From positions 23,877,457 through 23,941,456 of the forward strand of contig JBBMOA010000007.1 in assembly GCA_037954235.1 (NCBI GenBank): 64,000 nucleotides of DNA, given 5' to 3'. A program made the translations under genes and the position numbers. The stretch's first letter is position 1. Every line of letters begins with the position of its first letter. Below the pieces are notes generated by a model. It had not been told where the DNA came from. It made no database searches and saw only the letters and a list, made by a program, of their open reading frames with translations. Of the stretch, positions 13,101 through 25,400 are shown piece after piece. This stretch comes from Aulostomus chinensis (Eukaryota; Chordata; Actinopteri; Syngnathiformes; Aulostomidae).

Positions 13101-16100
13101 GCCTCTCTTTCCTGTAATAGCTCTGAACGTCAGAACCATCACGAAGAGTTTTTTCAAACTGCAAATGAAGTACAACAATTGCTCCAGGACGAGACCACCT
13201 CTACAGGTCTCTAGACTGTGGTCTTAGCCCCGTGCACACCTGCTGTTAAGACAGGCAGTCATTGGTTCATACCAGGTGTGCACAGTGTCGTATGTCTGAA
13301 TGAATCTTGAGAACCAGTCACTGGAACCACATTCAGAGGTGGTCTGGGCCAAATTCTTAGAGTAATGTATGTATAAATGCGTCCTGGTTCATGAAGGACC
13401 ACCACATCAGCTGATGTCCTTTGTTGAAGCAGAAACACACTGATACGCACCTTTCATTCTTACTATAATCGTACCAAACAGTTAAATCAAAAGATTCAGA
13501 CCAAACAAGGAAGGTGTTAAATCACCCTTAATGTGCTAACAGCGAATGCACCATGAGTTCTGGTCTCTGTGGGACCTGGACTATCTCAGGCAGAAGGTCA
13601 GGATCAGCTTTCCCTCTCAGTCAAAACACACCTTTGTGGTGTCTTTTGGATCCAGTCCCTGAACTGAGACAGTTACAGAGGACATTTAAAGACTTCTTGG
13701 CTCAACATTCCCTCGCTGCATGTGCCTTGGTTTTACAATCCACCAAGAACGTTTCTGCTGCATTCATCACGATGAAAGGAAGTGAATGATGTAGTCAGGT
13801 TCTTGCTTTAGTGTTCGCATTCCGCGTAGAGCTTGGAAGTGGATTTCTGTGTAGCTTTTTCTGGAGCATTTTTAGCTAAGAGATCCGGACTTCCATCATC
13901 TACACTACGCATCTCGCTATCTTTAAAGGTCCACCACTGATGTACGGATTAATCCATGAACTGAATCTGTTTTTGGGATGTGTTCAATCCTCCATAACAT
14001 CCACAGCCACCTCGTTCCTCCCGTGCTCTTATTAACAGTACACTAAACATTTCCTCCCCCTCCGTGGAGGAAAGGATAAACCCATACGATTAAGGTGACT
14101 CAGCATCTAGGTTCAGTTTATAAGAGCTTGTCCGGAATTAAACTCATGAATGATCAATGCTCGAGACAAAAAAAAAGGGCTTTAGTTTTAGTGATGGGGG
14201 GGGGGGGGGGGCGTGAATCGCATGACAAATTCTCATAATCTTCCCTACAATGAATAGAACCTCAGTGTTCGTAAGTCTGACGTGCGCTTGGGAGATGTAT
14301 GACTCAGCCGCAGAGGAAACACAATCCCAATTTAGAGCTGCAACTCAAAAGCTACTGTTTACATGTAATTGACACAACTTTGACAAAGGATTTTGGACAT
14401 TTACATAAGACAGAATACGCATCAGAAAAATAACATATTACGCAACTCCTTGAATTATTAAGGAGATTTTTTTGCTGCGTAATTTAAAAAAAAATATTTA
14501 GAATTTTATTACAAATTATGAATTTAGATACATTTGTAACTTATCTCAAAAAATTGAATATAATCTCAATTTTTATTTTTTATTTTAAATTGACTTTATT
14601 TCATGTCATAATTTTGACTTACCATTGGAACAATATTTTATTTTTATTATCAGGGATAACTTCTTTGTTTTTCCTTTATTTTTGGAAATGGGATTCCTTA
14701 ACTTATTGTGGACAAACACTAAAATATAATCGTTTATTTCCTGTTACAGTGATTTTGTGCTGCATTTTATTTTTGCATATCTAATAGAAAGAACTCTACA
14801 TTGAACTAATTCATGGGTCATCACATGGGAAGCATGAATGAATTCTTCACTGTACTACGTGCACAAAAAACATATTTGTATTGAAGCAACCAAGCAGCAC
14901 ACAAGAAACTTTACAATGAAAGTGAACCTATGTTAGTGTATCAACCTTTTTATTTCTTTTTTTACTCTTTATTCTCTGTGTACCCATCATCCATCATCAT
15001 GTCCCAACAGGTTTTCAGAAACAAACTGAGGAACAAATAAGGTGGGGCATTGTTTTATATTTGGAGGAATAAAGCACCTGTGGCGGTCTTTTGTCACATG
15101 CTCAAGGCCTCAAAGTTGAAGTCTAAACCTGCTTTCAAGTTTCAGAGAAGCTCATTGTAAGAGATTAGAGCAACCACTCCAATCCGCCTCGGGTTATTTA
15201 TCCAACTAAAGACTGGTATTTTTGAAAGTATTAAAAGACGACAATATAAGGGGAGGAAAAACATCTATAAAAGAGAGATCAGAATGCTTCAAAGAAATTA
15301 GGACTTTGTAAACCATTAAAATTCTGCTTTTGTATGTTGAGGCACCAGCAGGTTGGCGTCCAATACCACCTGGGGTTTTCGCACAAAAAAACCCCCACCT
15401 CAGCGAAAGTTCATCTCAAGGGTTTTGCTGTTTCTCATGCAACCATAATGGCTTAAGAATGAAAGGGGAAGACACCTGACCTTTGACTCATCGCTGGCAT
15501 GGGCAGGCAAAGTGTGCCAGTGTCACAGAGGAAACCTTCCAGATGTCCTCCAGTAAGCTAAAGATATGTGAACAAACACTCCGTCATCTCCCTGGCTGGC
15601 GTCGGGAATGTTAGCAACTGCTACGCATGTGTTGTTGGTCTCTTTGTGGCGTTAAAGCTCTGGATAAGCAGTGATGAGCGTTGGATTACAGGGTCCCTGC
15701 TGAGATGTCAAAGGGCCAAGCTGGCTCTTTTCACCTCCGCCCTCGCTGGAGCACAGCGTCAGTGGCAGGGGTTGCCTACCATCAATGATGTGCTTCAAGA
15801 AGATCAGACGGCCTTTTCGCCATTTAGGGTCACTATTGACCTGAAGGAAAAATGTGTGGGTGGAGAATAAGTCAGGAGATCTCTGTTTACACCAAGAAGT
15901 CCTTTGGCAGTAGTAAATAAACCCAAAAGCCAAGTAATGACCAAGGCAGCAATGTTGAGGGCCTCCAGCTAGGAAGCAAGCTAATTATTTCACTTATTTT
16001 CAATCAGACTTCTTCCTGCAGCCAGTGGATTCACCTCTCGTTGGCCATTAGAAAGAACAGAGATTTAAGCAACTTCTGCCTTGGCTTCACTGTTCATCCA

Positions 16101-19100
16101 CATCTTTTACACAGTCTTGAAATCATGTACCCTTTCTTTTGTTTCTGCAGAGATGGATGGAGAATCAGTCATCACAACTTAGTTACCACACACTGAAATC
16201 CTGAATGAAAAGGAGCAGAAAGAAGAAAAACCTAAGATTTACTCTGCCCCCATGTACCGGGATATCAACTTACAAAGACTGTCAAATAAAAAACAAGAGT
16301 CTTGTGCTAACAACTGAGATCTCCAGCTACTGAAGTCTAGCTAGTCACTCGAATGGTGCTGAGGACAACTGCTAACATCATCACATCCTTATCAAGGGCA
16401 TTCTTTAATGGCGCTGACGCTCCCCAACAACCGTCCTCCACACAGAATTACAGCAGAGAGTTAGCAAATGGGTCTGTAACAAGGAGAGAGCAGAAGTAAG
16501 GCTGGGTGGATGAATCACGTCCGGATAAAACTTCGAGGGAGTTTTCTGCGGTGGGACCGTCACACAGTGCAGATTAAAGGGCCACCCTAAAGCCTTTGGA
16601 TGGCTGTATGTGTTTTAAACTCTCTGTTTCCACCATCTTTTACTGTCCTAATAAAAAAAACTAAAAAAAAAACTGGGAGATCGTCCTCTATAACTCTTCT
16701 TACATGGTGTCCTGCAAGTTATCACACTTTTATATGATGTCATACACATCTTTACAGTTCTCCCCACAGCCAGAAGGGCAGCTGACTGGAGGCCTGTAAC
16801 ACTCGGCTGCACCTTTGAAGACCTTGAAGTCATTGAGCAAAACAGCAGGAATTATAGCTAAGTGCTGATAAAAGCACCATCAAGTTTGTTTCTGTTCGAT
16901 TTTTTTTCTCCAAATAAGTAATACGCGTTTCATCAAGTCAAGTTGGAATGCAAAAGCTTCTTCTTCATTGTAATGTTTCTTGTGTGCTGTTTGGTTGGTT
17001 CTTCTCCTAGATTTCATTTAGTTGATGCTCATATTGAATCACCCTTAAGGTTCGTGTTTATCCTTTCTCCATGTGCCGTGCTGTGTGAAAGCCAGGAGCT
17101 TGCGTGCGTGGCTTTGCATTGCATGGCTTGTGGCATTCTGCCAGATAACCCAGAATGTAACAAGTAACCTTGAAGGGCTTTTTTTTTTTCTCCCTCTCAA
17201 ACTGGTACGCTCGGCTGGACAGATAATTTGGGATTGTGGCCAGAGATTTTTGAGGAAATATGAGAGGGCAACCTCCTGCAATCAGGCAGTGTCAGTGACC
17301 ACTCGAGTGCAACACGCCGACGAGCTGCCACTCACTCCTCAGATGCAGATTCCTGACAAGCTGTGGATGTGTGTTTGCGTGAGCGTGTGATTCATGAAAA
17401 GAGTGGACAAGCAAACAGCTGTTTTATATATTGTTCTGGAAATGCTACAACCCACAGAGAATAAGGAGACAATTAAGACTAACTGTTCATACGTTAAAAA
17501 CCTAAAATTGTCCTTGATTTCCGTTGGCTGGAGCGTTGCCTCAAATTATCTGAACCCCAGTTATTTGTAAGCTCTCCACACAATTTTATTTCTTTTCTAG
17601 AAATGTCACCGTGTAATTTGTGTAATTTCATGTTTTCATTTCCAGTATTCCTCATGTTTAGTCATGTGTAACTGTTGACCATATTGGTCAGTCATGAGAA
17701 GGTGCAGGCAACTACTGCCCCCTGTGTGCTCAACATGCAACTACAGCATTGTCATCCTCTCAAGAAGTGGCAAGACTCCCTGGGGTGAACTCCTAATGTC
17801 CATCAGCTAAAAGCCTTGTGTGGACAGACAGTGGCTGTACAGACAAACACTGACGATTCCCTATTCGAGCCATTTACGGGGCTCATACCCCCCGTTGCTC
17901 TTCTCAGTCCTCCTATTCACTTGGCTCATCTGAATTCCAGCATGGAAGACCTCTAATGAGCTGGGTGAACTGTTACACGACACGACGCGACTGCTAATTA
18001 ATCACAGCAGCTGTACACATTGCCGCTTTGGTGTTGACATGTGAACATAAATCTGCCAGTATTCTTCTGGAGAGTTAAGATGTTCCTGCCCGGAGCCAAA
18101 GCGTTGCATGCAAACATAGATCAGAAGGTGTTTTTGCTTTGTTGACTTATTTTAGGCATACATCTATAATTACATAAACGTGAATAACAGTAGGTTGTTT
18201 TTTTTATCTTTAAAGATATGAAAAAGAAAACCAAAAATGTGTCTCCTGCAATACTTAGCAGTTGCCACACAGAAACTTCTTGACACATAAGAAATGAATC
18301 ACATATGATAGCACATTACAATCAAAAAGGGAATATTTTCAGTTGTCACTTTCAGTTACTATATTTGCTCGGATTCAGAAAAATTAAACGTAACGTGTCT
18401 GCACGTTGTATAAAAAAATAGTCGGTTAGGTGAGTTTTTTAAAATTTTTTCGCTTTATAATACTGTTAAAGTGCCTAAGTTTATTATTACTCCTGAGATT
18501 AACTATTTACTATTGAGATTTATAATGGGAGTTACTTAAAATTATTTGATAATCATACAGTTATTTGATTTGTAAATAATTCAAATTTCATAATTGTCTT
18601 AATTGTTTGGCTTTTATTTCATTCGGACAAGTAACAGTGAATTAAAAATTCTAGGAATACGAGTAATTCCTCTTTTCTCCTACAATCATCAGTGAAAGAA
18701 AAGCTCTTAAGTGATCTTCAGTGGTTTTCTATCATCTATTAACAACTCTCATCTAGACTTGTCTCACTTTTGTGGTTTCCTGGACTTCACATGATTTCCT
18801 GTGATCACTTCCTCCTCCTGTGGACTTTCTTCCTGCTGATTAAAGCCAGTCTGGCTCTTCTCCCGCCTCTGCCCTCGTTCCCAAACGGCAGGGGGACTTT
18901 TCTTTCTGCTCTCCCTTGCAACTTTTCCTTCTCAGTCACACGTTTTTTATTCCACATCATGTGTGCCCTCCTCACTTATGTCTTTTTTCCCACTTGTTTG
19001 CCTTGCTCCTTCATTGTCTCTTTCTCTCTTACTCCCCTCCTTTGTCTCTCTCTCTCTCTCCTCTCCTCTTCATCAGCTCACTCAAACTCCCTACTCACCA

Positions 19101-20042
19101 CAGGAGAGCAGAGTTCAGCTTTGCCAACTCTCTCTGCGTGTGAACTGCGCAGTGTTTTGTGTGAGTGCACGTGCGTGTGTGCATGTGTGTGTGAGTGGTG
19201 TTGGGATCCTGCCACTTTGGTTAGAGAAGGCATGCAGGAGGCAAAGTTCTTCAAAGAGTTGCTTGTGCACAGGTGTGATGGCTACCACACACCAGCAGAT
19301 GTAATGACCCCCCCCCCCCACACACACACACACACACACACACATGCATGCATGCACACAGACAGCTTGTGGTTGTAGGTCGCCATCATGCATGGAGCTC
19401 CTTTGAAGATTGTTCAGTCACAAGACAAATATCTTTACATTAAAAATATAACACCTAACGACTCATCACCTAGTGTTTACGCCAGATGTTGCACGTGTAC
19501 TCAAACACACACACACACACACACACACACAAAGTCACACGGATGCTCCCACAAATGCACCTATACCAGCTGTTATTAAGCTCATAAATTCAGGATTGTG
19601 TGTTTATGAAGCCTGTATCAAACATCAGGAATAAAGAGGAGACACACACGAGGCCACCATAATTGCAGTAATGACTCTAATTATGCTGATTCATACAAAA
19701 TTGCAGTTTGTTTACACATGGTGATCTCTCCTTTTCATGTACAGTAATTCAGTCCATGTGCATCAGAAGACGTAAACGATCCATCAGAGGAAAAAAGTGC
19801 ACGTCCGTCTTAATGCATGACTCACGAACACATCATAGGTTCTATAATATGTAGTGTCATCAGTCTCACTTAAACACACAATAAACAGGCGAGCATGTGA
19901 CAGTTGACTCCCCTCAGGTCACCTGTTTGCATGAACATGAAATAAAATGATTCTCAGCTGCGATAAATCATTCAAAAATTGCTTGCCACCATCATGACTC
20001 ATCAAAATTTTTCCCCCAAAAATCTAAACAGACATAAAAGAG

Positions 20043-20043
<1 letters not shown>

Positions 20044-20093
<50 letters not shown>
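20044..20093. repeat. (TG)n microsatellite
   Basis: About 25 TG units, followed by degenerate TG/CG-rich DNA to about 20150. Confidence 0.97.
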
Positions 20094-20095
<2 letters not shown>

Positions 20096-21979
20096 CTAGC
20101 ATGCGTGTGTCTGTGTGCGTGTGAGCTTGCGTGCGCATGTGTGTGTGTTGTGGCTGATGTCCATTGCGGCTGCAAGATCACCATATGCTTTGGGTCAGTG
20201 TTTCCACAGATTAAATTCTGCTCACCATTAAACAATCCCACATACCGACAATATTAAATCTTTTCATGGTTTTATAATCTGATTTTGAAAATCTGTTTCT
20301 CTTTAAGTGGAGTTTAGTTTTCCAGAATATTTTGGATGGTTTTAGCTGCAGTTAATGCCAGTATATATGTTTTTTATTTGGCAAGAGCTGACCTCCACCT
20401 CCATTGAGGATCCAGTGCTATTTATCATAGGTAATATCAAACACTAGAAACTGCTCTTTTATTCTACTGACTTTAACTAATTCATTTTCATCTTTTAAAT
20501 TAGTTTTTAATCTCTTTAGATAGTAACTACCACGGTATCAGCTGAAAATCCAAGTGTATAGTAGCACCGTTGATTGATTCAGGTCAAAATCCTGACTTCT
20601 CAGTGCAGAGTATTTGAATTTAACTTGTTGTAAATATGCATTTTGACTGCCCTCTACTGGCTAAAACCGTGCTATTGCAACTGAGTTTTACTATTGGCTG
20701 ATCTGATGGCAGGTGACATCAAGAAGACAGCTTTCAACAGCAGAACTCGTACCTCACATGAAAATGGCTGGAAAGATATGCGATAGAATTTACAAGTGCT
20801 TCCACTCTGGATCAAACTGAAGATTCCACATCCATGTCGTCTCCTTTGCAGATGCGTGCAGAGAAGGGAATGTTTGAATATGAAAGTGAACCTGTGCATA
20901 ATTGCTCCAACATAAATGATTATCTGGGTTTGTGTTGGGAGGCTGAGTGTCACCGAAGTGGAACGCAGCCTGCCAACTCCTTATTAACCACCATCAACAC
21001 CTGATCTCACGAATGTCCTTGTGGCTGCCACATTCCAAAAGCTTGAGGTCACTTAGAGGAGTGAAGGCTGCTCTGATTTTACTAGGCCTGTAATGACTGT
21101 GGCTTTGGCATTATAGGCTAATGTTTAAGAATTATATGGGACACACATTCGCCTTTAGCTAGAAGATCAGAGTATGTTTTTGATTAGATATTTGTGTGGA
21201 TAGATCATCTTTGGAGGACTTTGTAGACTTTGCTACATTTATCTGAACTCAGCAGTTAGACTGTAGACAACAATGTTCTTGTAAAGCATGGCCAAAATCG
21301 ATGAAGATGATGTTCTTTTACATAATCAGAGCATCGGAACTGGATCGTACAACACTTTGACATGACATTGAGGGGTCGGTGGATTTGCTCTTGCACACAC
21401 TCAAGCTCTGGAATACACAGGCATCACGACGTGGTCTTTTACTTTCAATATAGGAAACACAATATCAAATCCTTCTCTAATTTTAGTATCTTTTTGAATG
21501 GCGATGTCTGCTCCTACCAGGGTTCACAAAGTAAAAACTTCTGCACGCCTGTAAGTTGACAGGTGAGTAAGAGATGACCACAGGCCAACTGAGGCTTGAC
21601 TCAATGAGTGACATCAGCATGTAGGCTCACCTGATTGGTCCATGTAGGTCTACCAACCTATTTCAAGATGGTCTCTACTTTTATCTTGCAAGAATAACCT
21701 GAAAAAAGTCCAAAAACATTGTGTCAATAAATTTGTCTATTTGCAGGAGTAGTGAACAATGTGCAGAAGTTATGTGTTACTCTTACTTGGGTGGTACTAC
21801 TCCTTCTTTTACTTGAGTGAAGCATGGATGTACTTCCTCCACCGCCGCAAACATGCATACTTGCATTTGTACAAAAAAAGACAATAAAAAAAAATCACAA
21901 TGTGATGCAACAAATGCAGTTGAAATGCAGTTTTGTAGTTAGCAAAAATTGTGGACAGCTGATAATGAAATATCTGCTC

Positions 21980-22012
21980 GTTTGTTTGTTTTGTTTGTTT
22001 GTTTGTTTGTTG
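21980..22012. repeat. (TTTG)n microsatellite
   Basis: Imperfect run of TTTG/GTTT tetranucleotides about 450 bp upstream of the irak4 start codon. Confidence 0.9.
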
Positions 22013-22463
22013 TCCTCATCAGTACAAGTTCCTTTGCTCTCAACTGGCGAATTCTCTGTCCACTGGATGTCACTGTAACACTGCATTAATAATACTGACA
22101 GGCAGTACAGAGCAGTTTCATCTGTTGGGGCACATCTTTCTCTAACCAAGAGTCTACTCAAACAGTATTGAGGCGAAAACGAGCTCTTACCGACACCCAG
22201 GGGCCGCTCAGGACGGGCCGCCTCTCGGTTGCAGTCACTTCCTCCTTGAGGGTGACACTAGGACAACCCACTGCTGTTACGTTTAAGGAAGTTGCTCAAT
22301 ATCGGAAATATACATTTTGCTTAACCGTGAATGCAACAGCAGTTTACTAATGTGCGTTTTTTTTTCACTGCTACTGGAGGATATTAAACATCCATTACTG
22401 TGCTGTAAGTTGCACATAGTGTCCGTGTAAATGAGAGGTATAATGCCGGTATCTTCTCGTGAA

Positions 22464-25400
22464 ATGAACAAGTCCGTAACTTCCGCTACTTATGTCCGCC
22501 ACCTCAGTTATAGTTTACGTTATAAGTTGTCCGACTTTTTAGATCCTCAAGACAGGTGGAGGGAGGTTATTATCTCTATACGGAAGCCCAATGGAGACCT
22601 GAGGTACACCCAGCATCATGTCAGGTAGCTGGTCCATCTATCTATCTAGCTATCTATCTATTTATGGAATTGCATTCTTATTAGTCTGTGTATTAATCAA
22701 AAGGAGGGAATTATCTTCCCTTCTTGATCATATACGTCTGTCTGTATTTTTCCAGGAGATTTGAAAGTCTGGTTGCTCAGGGGAAGAGTCCCACCATGGA
22801 GCTGCTGAATGACTGGGGGACATCCAACTGCACTGTGGGAGAACTTGTGGACATATTAAAGAACCTCAAGTTACTGGCTGCGGCTAGTGTGCTGTTGCCT
22901 GGTAGGAATTTAAAATGTCAAATGTTGGCCCTGTCTGCTCACATAATGCTGTCTGAACAACAAAAACTTGTTTCATCAACTTTATTTATTACACTTCCTG
23001 TATCAATGATCATCCTTCCTGGATAAGGAGGGCAGATGTACAGTAGTGCAAGTGGAGCAAGGCATGATGGGAACAGGTAGAATGTGATCAGGAGTCGCAA
23101 GAAAGCATTACACAAGTTTTTGCATCAGCTACCTGATAAAAGCAGCCTTTTATAGGAAATATGGTCAGATTTTGAAAATGACAACATGGTCTAAGTAGAA
23201 ATAAAAACGTATGTTTATGGATGCATCAAATAACTGAAAAAAATGTACTCAATCACAGCACAACGACGTACCTACAATATTACCATTAATAGTAACAACT
23301 CTCACTATTTTCAGAGATCAAAATGCCTGAATGGAAACGCATTTCTGTCTGTAGCTCTTCCTTTTGGATGAATAATTTTCTCATTTTTTTTTCACTGTAT
23401 CATTAAATGGCCAATTTAATTAAACTTAAAGATGACAGTTATCTTCAGAAGAAAGTCCAATTATTGCCACGAGACACATTCTGTGCATGTTCCTAAACAG
23501 GAAGGAAAAGTAGTCTACCTATCCAACAAGTTTTTCTCAGTATTTGAAAAGAAATCATTTCATCATGTCCAAATGTTTTTGATTATTTTCAAGTATTCCA
23601 CAAAAAGTGATTGAAGACTTTCTGAATGAAAATACAAAACAGACTTCATTATATTTTTGGGATTGTTTGAACCATTCTTAGACTGATTATATTTATCTGC
23701 AAACAGTGAAGGAGAACATCTCTGCAGAGACGCAGCAGGCCTCTCCAGCAGCAGGGACCGTTTGCAGTCCCCCCACCAGACCACTGGATGAGCTGGTGGC
23801 ACTGTCAGAACCTGTCAGCTCCTCCCTGCAGCCTCCGACTCTCTCGGAGAGCAGCGAACAAGACCTCTCACACGGTTACGCACATTTCTCATCGACTTTC
23901 AAACTGCACTAATGTGACTTGTAACGCATGGAGCCCTATATGGTGATACTGAGTATGACGTTATTTTCGTTGTTAGTCAATAACCTCCACACTTCTGTTT
24001 TGTTTTTTGTTTTTGTTTTTTACGTGTTTTTAACTTAAATGAAACAAAAACCTCAACATCAAACTGTTGTGTAAGCACTAATGGATATTAGATATTATTA
24101 TTCTGGTCTTTTCACATAAGCTTAAATCCATCCATCCATTTTCTATATTGCTTATACGTTAAGGCTTGTGGGGTGGGGTGGGGGGTGGAGCCTATCCCAG
24201 CTGACATTGGGCGAGAGGCGGGGTTCACCCTGGAGGGTCGCCAGTCCCTCGCAGGGCAATCAGGAGCGATTAGGGTTCAGTATCTTGCTCAAGGACACTT
24301 GGACATGGTCACTGGGGGAAGTGAGTGAAGAAAAAGTGCAAATATAGCATGTTAATATAATTATCAGCTATCAGATTTATGCGTATTTATACAAAACATT
24401 ATCAAAATACTCATTAACGACTCCTCATTGAAATCTTAAAGGAGTTGTCAAACACACATAAAAATAAGTATCATTACGATTGTATTCATATCTGACCAGC
24501 ATTTTAATGCAGTATAATTTTGATAGATCAAATGTAAAAATGCATCTTATTTCATAACTATTCTTAAAATTTTGAATCTCAATTAAACATTGTTGATCAC
24601 ATGTTCCTTAAGAATCGTTTTTCTGCACCTGCGTTTGAACCAAATGCTTCTTCTTAATTGACCAATAGGTGGCAGCAATAAGTTGCTTCCCCCACCCCAG
24701 ACCCTCCAGTCATTTTGAAATAAGATTTTCTTTTTTCTGTGTGTCTCTGGTTAGGTTTCTCCACATTCCTGTACAGCGAGTTGATGAAGATCACAGGTAA
24801 CTTTGATGACCGTCCCATGCCAGAGGGGGGCAGCAAACTTGGAGAGGGAGGCTTTGGGACCGTATATAAAGGAGTCCTGAAAAACATACCTGTTGCAGTG
24901 AAAAAGCTTAATCCAGTGAGTGAAAATATCTTCAGAGCAGTCTTTGAGTACTTTTAGAGAACTTGTCAATCACCTTGAAAATGATTGTTTATTTAGATAG
25001 ACGACATGTCACTGGATGAGCTGCAGGTTCAGTTCAACCAGGAGATCCAAATGCTGCAGGTGTAAGTTTGTCCTCCTTTCTCTTTTACCCTTGTCATCCT
25101 TTTTGCTGGCGTCAGTGACTTACAGCCTCCTCGTAAATGTTACATTTCATTTGCTGTAGCCCAGACAGCTTGCTCTCAAAATGGCATCTTAATTTATGTA
25201 ATGGAACTTGAGAGAGAAGGCAGCTTGGGACCAATATACATAAAAAATACGTCATTCTTTGATTTACTGGAAGAGAATTGTAATTTCTTGATACAGATCT
25301 ACATCAAGTAGTCTTTTGTGAGGGCTTTTTCATCTCAAGTGCCAGAAGGTATAGTGCATTGTAATTGACCCTGTAAGATACAAACAACTTGCCAAGTAGT

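Larger units (their letters stand above)
9618..22430. other. Gene-free region upstream of irak4, part 2
   Basis: No exon is recognised on either strand. Frames such as 18770-19378 (+) are translations of pyrimidine-rich and CA/TG-repeat DNA. The region holds TG at 10131-10168, poly-G at 14196-14211, CT-rich DNA at 19019-19071, poly-C/CA at 19308-19344, CA at 19505-19531, a long TG at 20044-20093 and a TTTG run at 21980-22012. A patch near 17980-18020 combines a TAATTAATC motif with a CAGCTG E-box. The last 250 bp should contain the irak4 promoter, but I see no TATA box that fixes a start. Confidence 0.55.

Noticed and set aside
18770..19378. 202-codon frame, Leu/Ser-rich
   Set aside because: It is a translation of CT-rich and CA-repeat DNA ending in poly-His/Thr from the microsatellite; no protein character.
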